Below, in pieces: positions 38,201 to 50,010 of a stretch of DNA of 64,000 nucleotides. The DNA lies in the NCBI GenBank assembly GCA_024305745.1, contig JAHRBS010000001.1, positions 496,001 to 560,000 of the forward strand. Reading direction: 5' to 3'. Numbering within the stretch: the stretch's first letter is position 1; the number at the start of each line of letters is the position of its first letter. The notes under the pieces were generated by a model. That model saw only the letters and a list, made by a program, of their open reading frames with translations, was not told where the DNA came from and did not search any database. The position numbers and the translations under genes were made by a program. Source of the DNA: Polyporus tsugae (Eukaryota; Basidiomycota; Agaricomycetes; Polyporales; Polyporaceae).

Positions 38201-38278
38201 GTTTAAACACACCAATAGCTAGCGATTGAGACGGAACTTGGAAACCACCTCGCCTCAAGTCATCCGTCGCCGCACCGA
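35224..38278. other. 3-kb stretch without a supportable gene
   Basis: Holds the promoter of the pyruvate carrier gene at its left end. On the plus strand a TATAAAAG sits at 37237-37244, and a Cys-rich frame follows at about 37455-37530 (CSCCGG, short Cys-containing segments), but no start, splice pattern or full family signature supports a gene. Confidence 0.35.
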
Positions 38279-38298
38279 GCGGTCCGCTAGCGGACCGC
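38279..38298. promoter_or_regulatory. 20-bp perfect palindrome upstream of the membrane protein gene
   Basis: GCGGTCCGCTAGCGGACCGC reads the same on both strands and lies about 145 nt upstream of the ATG at 38443. It contains inverted CGG/CCG triplets, the half-sites typically bound by Zn2Cys6 dimers. A binding role is inference. Confidence 0.5.
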
Positions 38299-38442
38299 CC
38301 AGCCGAACGTCATTCCCACCACGTGTCAGACGCCCGACACGCCATCGCGTCGCGGTGGTTGTGTCCTCCGGCCTCACTGCCGCTGCGGTCATCCTACTCC
38401 TTCACGAACCTCCACGACACCTGCGACGCCTTTCCGCCCGCC

Positions 38443-39249
38443 ATGGCGGACTACGCCATCGATGATGCTGCCATCCAAAACGTCCTGGAATCTGTATTCT
38501 CCTTCCTCTCCTCTGTCCTTCCTCCTCCAATCTACTCCATCGCCGCCACTTTCATAACCCACTCCCTCTCCGTCTTCATCGCGCTCCTCAACTTTGTCTT
38601 CGCCCTCGCATCGGCGCAAAACTGGGATGCCCAGAAAGTTCTTCCCCCGCTCATCACTCTCCTCGCGGCATACCTCGCACTCGTCAGCTTCTACCGGACG
38701 ACCGGATGGATGATCCGCACCGCGTTCTGGTTCGTCAAATGGGGCGGCATCCTCGCCGCGCTCTCTGCGGGTGCAGGCTACTTCATGGCGAACGGCGGTG
38801 CGAACGGCGTCGGGCCGTTCAATGGCGGAGGCCTCCTTTCGTTCTTCGGGAACGCCCTCCTCGGGCTCGTAGGCGGCGGCGGTTCGGATGGACAGTCCGG
38901 TAGGGCAGGCCCCTCGCGATCGCGCACCGGAGCGAAGGCGAAGAAGCCGACGCAGAAGCAGAAGGAGAGGCCGAAGGCTTGGGAGAGCTGGGACAAACAC
39001 CGCGACTGGCAGTACAGTCCGGGGGCAGCCGGTCGGGACGATGCTGCGAGGGTGAGCGAGGACGCGCAGGAGGCGGTGAAGAAGGTGACTGGGCTCGTTC
39101 GCGACACGTTGGGCACTGGGTGGTGGAACGCGCTCAAGAACACGGTCGAGGGGAGCGGGCTTGTCGGGACTGCTGACAGCGATAAGGACGGTTCAGGGTC
39201 CCGACGAAAAACGAAACAGGACGCGAAGGGCCGCGGGTCTTCGCGGTAA
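38443..39249 (+). CDS. small multi-spanning membrane protein, possibly Apq12-like
   Basis: Single-exon frame of 268 residues from MADYAIDD. Three hydrophobic segments lie near residues 30-58, 66-86 and 92-112 (for example PLITLLAAYLALVSFYRTTG), then a Gly-rich loop and a long basic, Lys/Arg/Ser-rich soluble tail (GAKAKKPTQKQKERPK). The arrangement recalls the Apq12 family of ER/nuclear-envelope proteins, but sequence similarity by eye is only suggestive and the tail is longer than in yeast Apq12. The start was chosen at the first Met before the hydrophobic region; the frame stays open upstream. Confidence 0.65.
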   Translation: MADYAIDDAAIQNVLESVFSFLSSVLPPPIYSIAATFITHSLSVFIALLNFVFALASAQNWDAQKVLPPLITLLAAYLALVSFYRTTGWMIRTAFWFVKWGGILAALSAGAGYFMANGGANGVGPFNGGGLLSFFGNALLGLVGGGGSDGQSGRAGPSRSRTGAKAKKPTQKQKERPKAWESWDKHRDWQYSPGAAGRDDAARVSEDAQEAVKKVTGLVRDTLGTGWWNALKNTVEGSGLVGTADSDKDGSGSRRKTKQDAKGRGSSR

Positions 39250-40264
39250 CTAGAGCTTGTGCTTCCGACTCTTGGGTTCTCTGGGTCGCTGCGAACGTGA
39301 GTCACACTTCCAAGATCCTCCTCTACTTGTCGTCGGGATGCTGACAGTTGGGTTCGTGTTAGACAATGTATTTGTATCACTCGCAATATTTGAATATATA
39401 TTCCTCGTCGGTTGGCGGCATCTGCCCGCTCCTCTCTCCCAGTGAAAGGCTCAAATCTGACAGAGGCACAAAGCTCACTTTGCGGACTTCCTACTGGACG
39501 GTGTCCTTGAGTGACAGTCTTGCATTCCGTCGAAACCAGCACCTCGGTTGCCTCCATGGATTCCAGGAATCAGTCAATCCCGTCGATTGTGCCCACGTAC
39601 CGGAGTAACGCTGCGTCGGGACTACCTATTCCCGCAGATGTATAGAAGGGGATATCCGCCGCCACAGCCGCCACAGTCAATATTAATATGTCCGGTTTGC
39701 GCCAGCAGTTGAGACCCCGTGGCACATGGTCGCAAGGGACCGAAGGTCGTCGGGGAAATTCAACGGTGCTCTCATGACGAACGGGTGTTCTCATGCGCGG
39801 AACCCACAGCGTCTTGAGGAAGGTCTGCCGGTTTGGCATCTCCCGCATCTCTCAGTCAGCGCGGTGACTTACGTCCGTTCCAGGTTCGACGCTCTCGACC
39901 GCCACAATGTCACCATCTTTCTGTGACAGCGCCGTGACGACCGGCGGAGTTGTCGGCGGCACACCGGAATCATTTCCAGCACGTTCCAACTCCGCCTGCC
40001 AGAAATTAGGGTGTGGGCCGGTGTCAGCCAATCAGGCGTCACCTTTTGACAGGCCGACTTGCGCCGGGGAATATCACACTAAAAATGGGAGCGAATTCAC
40101 CTTACGTTCTTGGCACAAATAGGAACAAATAAAGGGGTGTTATATTGCGAAGGAGGTTCCTCTCCCAAGCTCTTTCCTCCACCCCTCTCATCCTCGACTG
40201 CCGCCAGGCTCCCGTCGTCCTTCCCCCTTGACGCCGTCTTCATACTCCATCCCCCCCTCTCATA
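39250..40264. other. intergenic
   Basis: Terminator side of the membrane protein and promoter side of the next gene. A TATA-like TTATATTG occurs about 125 nt before the ATG at 40265. No gene seen. Confidence 0.4.
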
Positions 40265-40974
40265 ATGGCTCTCAAGAGGAAGTTCTCTGATGAGTTCGAA
40301 GATGCTGCACCCATTGTACGTCACATGTGTGCCGCATATAGTCGCGTCACACGTCTAACCCTCAACACACAGAACGGGAAGCAGCAAAAGCGCATCCCCT
40401 TCCCCAATTCCTCAGACCTTGACTCGGACGTAGCTATGTCCGATGCCTCCATATCCGACCTCGAACCCCTCACCATTCCCGCTCACCACTTCCACACGCG
40501 TCTTCCCTCCGACGTTAGTTACGCGTCGTCGTCCACGTCAGACTCGCCCCGTAACTCTCGTAAGTATCCGGTCCATGCCCAACGCGTCGTAACGTCGTGT
40601 TTTAACCCGTGTGCCGTATGCTCAGCTTTCTACCCAGTTTTCGACCTCTACCCCAACGATTCCGACAGCTATATGGGCATCGCCGCTCATGGACTCCCTG
40701 ACCCCACTGCTTACGCCTCTCAAAAGTCCGTAGGCCTCATGCAACCGAAGAGCAACAACTTCACTCACCATGGGTACGTATGTTCGACATGTCGGCCACG
40801 GTGGACTTTTTCGTTACGTTTGTTCAGCCGGAGCTAATCTCGTCCTCCACCAGCCAAAATTGCACTCAGATTCCGAAGCTTCGTATGGCCTGCTCCGCTG
40901 GCCCCAACGGGCGAAGGTCGATGTGGGCCCACTGCGAAGAATGCGGCGCGATAGAGATCGTCGACAGCGACTAG
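40265..40974 (+). CDS. hypothetical small protein with a Cys/His-containing C-terminus
   Basis: Four exons, 40265-40315, 40373-40559, 40626-40773, 40854-40974; 507 nt, 168 residues, all joins in phase with GTACGT/GTAAGT donors. The N-terminus MALKRKFSDEFEDAAP and a Lys-rich KQQKRIPF resemble a nuclear signal. The middle is acidic and Ser-rich (SDLDSDVAMSDAS). The end carries CxxxxxxxxxC...AHCEECGAIEIVDSD, which could bind one metal ion. The family is not recognised, but exon phasing and codon use support a real gene. Confidence 0.7.
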
Positions 40975-42429
40975 ACCAACTTCGACTCTACACCCCTTCC
41001 ATCGTCTCCAGCATCCGACTACTCCCCTTCATTCCTTCGCCCACAACATCCACGCTCTCGACATTCTCGATCACCTGGAACACCTGTGAGATTTTCTTTT
41101 TTGTCTATCACTCTTTCCTCTCTGCTTGTGCTATGACTCTGGCGACTCTCCCGCTTGCGACACCCACCATCACCCAGTACTCGGCATTCGACACTTACTT
41201 CGGCTTCAGTAAAACGACAATCGACATCGACCCACCGCCACTGCTCTCATTTCCTCCGTCCAATATCCAGCACCCCGACGTCCACCTGGTCCTTGTCCCT
41301 GTTGGCCTAGTTTTTTGCTCTGTTTTATCCTCTTCGCATTCTGTTGTTTTCCCTTTGCTCTTGCTCAGGTCCCCTATGTATTTATGAGCGTTGCATTGTG
41401 TCGGACTATCCATCATCCCAGAAAAGCCCCGTATGTCGTCTCATCGCTGCCGCCCTGCATTACGTACCCTAGATCCCCTGCAATACTGCTTCGCTCTGTG
41501 TATATTACCCATGCTTGCAATGCCTCGCAGGTTTTCATTCTTCGTGTGAGTGTGATGCCGACTGTCAGTGTGTGGAGCTACGGCGTCAACTTGGAAGTCT
41601 GTTATTAGTTAGGTGGCATTTGAGAGGCGTTTGCGCCGTCAGGTGAGTGTTCGTGCTGTCAAGTGGAACTTTCCATGGCTGATGATGGAGCCCTCTAGAC
41701 CACCAGTCATCTGAAGGTTCTTTGCCACGGTCGGGCTTATCGCTCAGCCCTCGTGTGTGCCAGCGGAGCCCGGCGGGCTGCCGTTGTTCGGCGTGACGGC
41801 ATCGTCCCGTAGTACGTATCTGGATATCCAGTTCTGCTGTCTCCAGACTCCGGTAACCGTTGAACGTTTGAACGTTGAATAGGGTGACGGACGGGATAGC
41901 ACTGCCATCCTGTGTCGTCTCCAAACCTCGCGACGCCACCTCCTCGGCGCGGGCGCATAGCAACTATGGAGTATCCCTCTATCTTAACGCTGCGTCACTG
42001 GCAAGTGGTAACAAGCATACTGGTCCAAAAGTTGCGGATCCTTCCGCTAGTCCGCTAAAGTCCAGTCTTGGTACGATCCACGACGCATGAAGGCAAATGT
42101 CATTTATTACCATCAATCCTTGCAGTATCCTTGCCTTGTGCGCGCGACCCCCTTCTTGATATTCGATGGACTAGTGCGACTTCCCGTTGTGATACGCTCA
42201 TGGGCGACGATCGCGCTCGTAGGCCACCTACTTCCGTTCCCTGTACTATTGCAGGGGTAGTACTTACCGCGATGGTTCACAGCTGATCGGTGAAGTCCGC
42301 GACCATGCATCATCTTATGGTTGTGGCGTAACGCCTATAGCCTTGAGCTTGGGAGGCATTAGACGAGCCAGCCCAGATAAATACGCGGGTGGTCAGTAAT
42401 GCCCAACTGGCCATTCGCGCTCGTACATC
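40975..42429. other. intergenic
   Basis: 3' region of the small Cys-containing gene and promoter of the first hydrolase copy. An ATAAATA TATA-like box near 42377 is shared with the second copy. No gene seen. Confidence 0.4.
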
Positions 42430-43676
42430 ATGGCTAGCGCGACAGGCCTACACATCCTGCACGATTCTGGAGCTCCGGACAACAGTGACTATACCACGCT
42501 AGTCTTTGTGCATGGTTATGGCTACCATAGTGGTACGTTTCTCCCTCTCGTGTTGCCATCCATCCATCGGTCTAAAATCATTCAGGTACTTTCGCTAGGA
42601 CGGTTCCCTATGCCCGGAAGGTCGGAACGCGCCTCATCCTCGTCAATCGACGCGATTATCCAGGTGCCACACCGTACTCGAATGAAACCAAGAGACTGCT
42701 TGCTCCTGGCACGGCCGATCCCGATGCTCGCAGGTCCTCGATGTCGCGCTTCATGAAGGACCGCGCACTCGAGTTCATAGCGTTCCTCGCAGAACTCGTC
42801 CGAGAGGGGGACATCAATCCTGCCCAATCAGGGAGGAACACCGGGGGCATCGTCCTCGTCGGGTGGTCCATGGGTGGACTCTGGATGACCGCGTTCCTCG
42901 CGCACGTCTCCTCATCCCCTCATGGCCGGACGTTACGCCAGTATGTCAGGCGCGTCATCTTTTATGGTGAGCCTGTCGTCTCTTCCCACAGCCCCGCTCA
43001 CTATGCCGTGTGTGCAGACACCCCCAGCACGACGTTTGGCTACCCCCATCCCGAGAATATCTTTGACGCGTTCATGTTAGCCATGCAAGGAGACTGGCAG
43101 TACTTCACGTCGGACTGGTTCGCCGGATACTTCGCGCACGGAAGCACGGTCGACACGCTCGAGTACAAGACCCCCCTCTCGCAGCCTCCCCCGACGTTGT
43201 CAACTCTCAGCCCTGCAGAGAGGCAGCGCCAGAGCGCCCGCGCGCCGATCAGCGAAGGCGGGTCTGATCAGATCCTCGCGTTCGACGGATACCGATGTGG
43301 GCTCTTTGGGGAGATATGGCGGAACGCGCTCTATCTCGGTCTGCCCTCGCCTTCAGGGGTGGACCTGGACGCTGGACGGGCTAGCGCTGCCAGAGTCGCC
43401 GAGGAGTGGGAGGACGTGGAAGTGCGCCACGTGTGGTGCGACATGTCGTTCTGGGAGACTCCGCACGCGGCGATGATGATCCAGGCCGAGCTCGCTGACG
43501 CTCGTGCGCACGGTCGTCGGGTGCGGGACGTGGCGAGTGTGCAGCTGCGGGGCATGAACCATTTCGTGAGTCGCATTCCCATCAGACGAAAGCTACTTAA
43601 TAAAGGGCTGCGGCTAACGAGAACTGTTGTGGTGTGCGGACGTGGCACTGTGGCAGGCTCATTGGACTCATCCTGA
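42430..43676 (+). CDS. alpha/beta hydrolase, copy 1 of a tandem pair
   Basis: Two exons, 42430-42532 and 42586-43676, 397 residues. The fold is recognised from the early strand LVFVHGYGYHSG (oxyanion-hole HG), the nucleophile elbow GWSMGG with Ser as the expected nucleophile, YGEPVVSS after the next strand, and a late conserved LRGMNHFVSR that may carry the catalytic His. There is no signal peptide, so it is probably cytosolic. Substrate is unknown; esterase or epoxide-hydrolase-like activities are common in this fold. The first exon has exactly the same length (103 nt) as in copy 2. Confidence 0.85.
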
Positions 43677-43936
43677 GAGAACCCTGCAGGCGTTCCTTGC
43701 GGATGAAGGTTGCGCTTTAGAGTCCCCGACGCCTTCTCGGTTGTAGGGACTTAACACCTGGGTATTTTCGACGCTTGCATGGCCTGGATATGTTGACCCC
43801 GGCAGCATATCTAGTGCATGTCGCCCAAGCCACCGCCGTCGGTGAAACTGTCGAGCTTTGCGTATCATTATGCCCTGGCCTATAAATATCACGTCGGCGC
43901 ACGCCCACCTGGAGTCGGGGAAACACCCTTAACAAA

Positions 43937-44830
43937 TGCATATTAGGGGGGCTTCTGCAGAAGGCGCAGCGTTCCGAAGCTGGGACGGATGCCACTGGGT
44001 GGGGTTTACTCACGCCACTGCCTTCTCTGCAAGAGGCGCGGGGCCTACGTTCGCAACATTCTGACGTGGAATGCACCATATCCCAATCACCTGGAGCAAC
44101 GTGCGTCTGACTAGTCGTGCTCCGAGCAACTCTCCGGATCGTACTAGACATTCAAGATGATACTGCACGGCAACACGAACCACAGTGGTCAGTACCCACT
44201 TCCTTGTGCTTTGACGCTTTAAAGTTTAACGTTTGATTATGCGCAATCTCCCTTCTTGGACTTTCCTGGCCAATTGCTTCCGCGGAAGACTCCCAAGTTC
44301 CAACACCCGGATCGTCCGTGCGAACTACCGTGAGACCATCTAAGTGGATTGGGCCTTACTTCTAATACTTAACTTGGACGAACAGGTCACAGGGGGCGGC
44401 AGCCTCGCTGCTTTCATACGGCCATGTAGATATCTCTTCCCGTAAAGTCCTGAATGCCAAGGCGTTGCGCCTACCCCATATATCAGCGGCAAGGTCAGCC
44501 TTCGGGGTTTAACGTCGTGCACGAGAGCCTAACTGCGGTTCTCATCCGGGATGATGCAGTCACCGGAGGCCTATCCAACTCGGCCCGCGGAAGTCCCTCG
44601 GCATCCTCGAGCTGGGTAATATCGCCCCTCTGGGGGTGCCTGGCTGACGTTCCCGCTGCATAGCGGCGTCCGGTAAGTGTCTTGAGTATGCTCGGCCTTC
44701 CACCTCATCGACCCGGCCAGCGGCAACCTCAAATACGGCATGCACTGTGGCCAACGCGCTCAGACGGCGGCGCACTCTGATGCGCCAGCCCGGCCGCGCC
44801 CTACCAGACATGACGCTCGAGCGCACATCC
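43937..44830. mobile_element. ~0.9-kb sequence present in unit 1 but absent from unit 2
   Basis: In unit 1 the flanks ACCCTTAACAAA (ending 43936) and ACACACCG (from 44831) are separated by 894 nt; in unit 2 the matching flanks are directly adjacent near 47308. It is therefore an insertion in unit 1 or a deletion in unit 2. No terminal inverted repeat, target duplication or coding sequence was recognised. Confidence 0.45.
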
Positions 44831-45750
44831 ACACACCGCCGCCGATCGAAGGGACGGACCGGATTAGACTCGTCGGCGGCAGGCTGGACTCCGGCCGCTT
44901 CGGAGAGGTGTGAAAGCCCGCGTTGGGATCAGAACAGAGCTCAGAGGATGACGCCGCGGGATGGCACGGCGTCCAGCTTCGTGTGGTGTTGTGGAACCTG
45001 CCAGTGTGTGGTGCGGGTCCGTTCGGAGAGGTGTTACAGTGTATGCGACACTCGCCGAGGTCGTGCATTTGTGAATGCCGGACCGCGCATAGTACTTGAA
45101 GGGGCCCATCCCTCGATACACCAAGTATAATCTGCTCGCCAACCTTGCTGTTAAAAAATGCTTCCTCTTCTTGCGTTGGTCCTCCGAGGTTCAGCGCTTG
45201 CACTGAACGCTTTGGTTTTGTCACGATCGACGACGAGTGCGAGTGGGAATCGTTGCAACCAACCTCTGCCCTGTAGTACGTATATTCCCTTCTTGGCTTT
45301 GAATGGATGGGAGCCACTTATGCGTTTCCATATGATCATGGGCCACCTGTAGGTCAAACTATCGCGCTCGTATACCATCCACGTCCGTTCCTGGACAGGT
45401 CGCACAACCATAGTTTGCAATTGTTCTCCCACAATAGTCTGTCTCCGTGAAACTGCATTTATATCATGCCTCCTCGGTGGCTTATCTGGAATCAAAGAGT
45501 GAAGGACGCTTCACTATTCGCTCCTAAAGACTTTGTGGACCTTATCTTGCTAGAGTTTGTCTTCCCTCTGGGTAGCCTTCATGTTGGCCCATGGCGACAT
45601 CGCCTGTCGCCATCGAAGCCCATGCCTTTCTGCCGCGACGTTGTGGCTCACCGAGCCAACGCACTTCGGCCGCAATGGAGCCAGTTACAATAAATACGAC
45701 GGTGCCAGTAAGTAAGCAAGGCCCAACTGCCCCATTCGCGGATGTGCGCC

Positions 45751-47043
45751 ATGTCTAGCACAACAGGTCTACATATCTTGCATGATTCTGGTGCCCCCCA
45801 CAGTAGCGACTACACTACGGTGGTCGTTGTGCACGGCTATCGCTACCATTGCGGTACGTCCTCTGTTCCTCCCTCTCACGCCTGCCAAGGCCGCTATACA
45901 CAGGTCTGAAATCATTCAGGTATATTCGCCAATATGCTTTCCTATGCAGACAAGCATAACGCGCGACTCGTCCTCGTCAATCGCTGTGATTATCCAGGTG
46001 CGAAACAGTACTCGAAGGAGGCCCGGAGACTGCTTTCGCCCGGAACAATCGATCCCGATGCTCGCAAGTCCTCAATATCCCTCTTCATCAAGGATCGCGC
46101 ACTCGAGTTTATCGCTTTCCTCACGGAGCTTGCTCAAGACAGCGACACTCCTCCTGCCCGACCACGAAGCAACACTGGGGGAATCGTCCTCGTCGGGTGG
46201 TCCACAGGCACGATCTGGATGACCGCGTTCCTCGCCCACGTCTCCTTATCGCCTCACAGTCGGGCGTTACGTGAGTACGTCAGACGTGTCATCCTCTACG
46301 GTGAGCCCGTCGCCTCCCCCTCCCTGTACCTCCCACCCACACTCACTCACTATGCCATCGTATGCGCAGACCCTCCCAGCACGGCGTTTGGCTATCCTCG
46401 GCCCCGGACCGCCTTTGATTTCGTTATGCGAGCATTAGAAGGAGATCCGCAGCGGGATGTCTTACCAGACGACTGGTTCAGCGGATATTTTGCCCACGGG
46501 AGCACGGTCGACACGTTCGAGTACAAGACCGCTTTTTCATATCCTCCTCCGACATTGTCGAATCTCAACCCTGCGGAGAAGCAATATCTGCTCGCGCGCT
46601 TGCCGACCAGCCGAGGCGGTTCCGACCAGATCCTCGCGTTCGACGGATACCGATCCGGGCTCTTGCAGGAGGTCTGGCAAAATGCCCTTTACCTGCCCCC
46701 GTCGCGCGGGGCGGGCGCGGACGCGGAGCGGGCTGCCCTTGCCGAGGAATGGGTGGACGTGGAAGTGCGCCACGTGTGGTGCGACATGTCGTTCTGGGAG
46801 ATTCCGCATGCAGCGATGATGATCCAGGCCGAGCTCGCCGACGCTCGTGCGCATGGTCGTCGGGTGCGGGACGTGGCGGGTGTGCGGCTGCGGGGCATGA
46901 ACCATTTCGTGAGTCGCGTTCCCATCGGACGAAAGCTACTTAAAGGGCTGCGGCTAACTAGTACTGTTGTGGTATCATATGCGGACGTGGCAGGCCCACT
47001 GGACTCATCCGGAGAGAACCCTGCAGGTTTTCCTTGCGGATGA
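45751..47043 (+). CDS. alpha/beta hydrolase, copy 2 of a tandem pair
   Basis: Two exons, 45751-45853 and 45920-47043, 408 residues. Same layout as copy 1: VVVVHGYRYHCG, IFANMLSYADKHNARLVLVNR, nucleophile elbow GWSTGT (Ser kept, the following residues differ from GWSMGG), YGEPVASP, FAHGSTVDTFEYKT and RGMNHFVSRVP. The C-terminus is longer by a short tail because its stop differs. Both copies keep open frames and the putative catalytic residues, so both are probably functional. Confidence 0.85.
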
Positions 47044-47619
47044 AGCTTGCGCTTTAGAGTCGCCACCGCCTGCTCGGCTGTAGGGACATCTAGCTAGGGA
47101 CTTAACACCTGAATGTTCTCGACACTCGTATGGCCTGGATTTGTTGACTCGAGCAATTCTTCCCCTGTCTCTCAAGGCAGACGATTGATCTGACCTATGT
47201 GCGACTCTACAGAGAGGACGGTCATGTTCTGCCCTGGCGTATAGATCTCACGTCCGTGCACGCCCACCTGGGGTCGAGGAATCATTAATCACCGGTACCC
47301 TTAGCAAAACACACCGAAGGAACGGACCGGATGCTTAGACTCGTCGGCGGCAGGCTGGACTCCGGCCGCTTCGGAGAGGTGTGAAAGCCTGCATTGGGAT
47401 CGGAACAGAGCTCAGAGGATGGACGCCGCGGGGTGGCACGGAGTCCAGCTTTGTGTGGTGTTGTGAGGTGGGTCCGTTCGGAGAGGTGTGTAAGCGGCGA
47501 GCGTCGAGGTCGTGCTTTTGTGCATGCCGGACCGCGCATACTTGAGTCCGTCCCTCGACACGCCGGTGTCTGACGGATAGCGTTGGTTTGCAGGCACACC
47601 ATGAGACACTTTGAAGCAA

Positions 47620-49466
47620 ACGCTATCTGTGACCTCGATGATGCTCATCCGAGGTTGTCTGCGATTAGCAGGATGCGCTGAGGCAGGAGCAGGAGCAGAA
47701 CTTTTGGCCATCCCCGTCAGCAGTGAAAGTCCATGCAGCTTTTTGAACAGTGTGACGTTAGATCACTGACTATAATACCGTTTAGATGGTCCTCTTGTCG
47801 TGAATCTTGGTATTGGTTTGCTTCTACAACGCAAAATTTGCCCCAAGTCAGTATGATGCCAAGACCCAAGGCCTCTACATAAGTAGTAGTAAGTTCAAGT
47901 TCTGCGGCGGACTTCAAAAGACAACGCGTTTCCTCGGACCGCCTCCGGCCCGTTTGGGCGCCTCTATTTTAGCCGACCCAGGGGCATGGCACTGTTGTAA
48001 TTGATCCATCTTGCACCGTCTCTTACTAGTGACTCTTACTGCCCCACTCCCTTTCCAAAGCTCATGGTACCCACATACATGGTGTTGATTCGATTTAATG
48101 GGTCGCTGTTAGGTAAGTAATCGTTCAGCGTTCAACCTTGAACGGTTCATGATCCGGGTGCACACTTGAACTTCTTTGGTAGACAGCCCGAGGAGCGTAA
48201 GTATGCAGAACATTGTACTTCGGAGCTACAGGGTCGCGAGGTGCCGCGGCAGCACTGTCCCCGCCAGGATACGCGTCGCCAGATGCAAGCACTGAGTCGG
48301 TGAGTGTTGCAATGCATCATAGAGTCGATTGCATCCACCACCGGCTGCGTACCTTCTATGACATCATCTAATGCGAACATCCCACCGCCTATATGCGCAC
48401 TCTCTATCAGGAGATGACGAAGAGCATCATCGGACGTGATAGTTAGCAACGCGCCATTACGTACCCATTACTTTGTAGAGCGACGTACGTCGGCGTCATC
48501 TCACCCTACCTGCGAGGTATCAAGGTTCGTTGAACGGTGATCTTTGTTATCTGGCTGACGGAAGGATTGTGTTAGAGCGCACGGCAGATAGGATGACCAG
48601 CGGGAGCAGGCAGCAAGTCCGAAGAAGCATTCTAGCTGGTCTAGTAAGTGCGCGGTACTTGTACATACCAGTAGCGTGCTTCTACTAACTTGTCCTTCTC
48701 TGTGCGCATTGACCGTTACTCTTACCTTGCCCCATGATCTTCGCCCGATCGTAGGCACATTGAGACGATCAGAAAACTCTCTGCGGACGTTCACAGCTTC
48801 CGCGAGCTTATAGCAGAGCCGAACAGACGCTGCTCCGCCATTGTGTTGGAGGATGGTAACCGATGAAGTGGTGCGTCGACGATCCGAAACATATACGTCA
48901 TCGGGCACAGGAATCTTAGTCGCTATGCAGTGAGCGGGAATAGGTGTGGCATTTTTTGAAGGCTGAACACGAACATATGTGCGAAAGCTATTCCCCACAT
49001 TCGATCGCGGATCCAAACAGAATCCCCCCTAGTCCTGCGTCCCACGAATGATCGAATCGCACGCATCCAGCCTCCAACCTTCCTCGTTCTGGGAACGACC
49101 GGGCCCGCTGATGTTACAGCCACAAAGGTCCGTCTTTTCCTAATGAGGCCTTTCGCCGCTCAGGAACACTTGACGTATGCGGCACCAGCAAGTTAAGTTA
49201 TGTCCTCGATCTAATTTCCCTTGACGCCTGCGCAGTCTTGGGAACCCTCGACGTCATACGCACTGGTTGTGGATGCGAAGATTGTTGTGGACGACTCAGA
49301 AATCGCCGCTGAGCTCGCCCGGGACCCAACCTGGATCCCGAAACTCCCGATCCACCATCGCTTCTTGAACTCGAAGCACCGGCCTGTGAACATGACGTCA
49401 TCCCGTTTTGGTTCTCCCGCCCGCTCGTGTGAAGCGTTGTGACGCCGTTCGGTGTGCGCGGCCTCC
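47620..49466. other. no firmly supportable gene; weak minus-strand frames
   Basis: Minus-strand frames at 49016-48501 (with RLCYKLAEAVNVRREFSDRLNV) and 48449-48147 are open and separated by possible GTAAGA...GCAG introns, but no family is recognised and frame joins are ambiguous. They could be exons of one hypothetical gene or chance. Confidence 0.25.
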
Positions 49467-49639
49467 CACGACGGGCAAACCGCCTTTTCCCCCCAGAGGA
49501 TATGGACAAGAAATGGCGAGGAAACGTATAATATCCTTTGTTTTGTCGGCGCTTCGGCCTGAAACAGCGGATATTATACGTATTGCACCCATTTCCCGCC
49601 CATATCCTCCCCAAGGACTAAGGAGGCTTGCCCGTCGTG
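49467..49639. repeat. fold-back element with ~70-nt imperfect inverted arms
   Basis: Left arm 49467-49536 and right arm 49569-49639 are reverse complements at roughly three quarters of positions, with blocks CACGACGGGCAA, GAGGATATGG, GAAATGG and ACGTATAATATCC conserved in order. The 32-nt centre is unpaired. The size resembles a miniature inverted-repeat element or a hairpin-forming transcript. Confidence 0.8.
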
Positions 49640-50010
49640 TCCGACTCTTCCGAGAAGCTCGGCGCGCGCGTCGGCTCTCCTCGTGCCACCGAACTCAAGT
49701 CGTCTGCCGAACACCGCTGAAACGGCGCAAATATGCTGGATACGACAATTGTCGTGCGTGTGTTTTCCGACGGGACGAGGCGTTGAGGCTCCCAGCCTGG
49801 TCCGAGCGGCCGCGTGCCGTGATTGCCCGATTGGGAGTGGAGGAAAGGGATCGGAAGAGATCACTCCTCCCACACGCGCAGTACGCTGGAGTACCACACA
49901 CTCTGTGCAAAGAAACGAAGTTTCGTCCGCGTGGCGAGGTACGCGTTCATAAGTTCTATAGAAATCGACCCTGTCTTACGTACGTTCACCAGATGGGGAA
50001 CAGCCTACCA

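Larger units (their letters stand above)
42370..47568 (+). repeat. direct tandem duplication of an alpha/beta-hydrolase locus (units 42370-45123 and 45680-47568)
   Basis: The two units share the proximal promoter (GCCCAACTG near -30, ATAAATAC box), the two-exon gene, the 3' flank (GAGAACCCTGCAGG, TTGCGCTTTAGAGTC, GGGACTTAACACCTG) and a distal block (44831-45123 against about 47310-47568, sharing ACTCGTCGGCGGCAGGCTGG and TCCGTTCGGAGAGGTGT). Unit 1 carries about 0.9 kb more sequence. The exonic similarity is lower than that of some flanks, so the duplication is not brand new. Confidence 0.85.
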
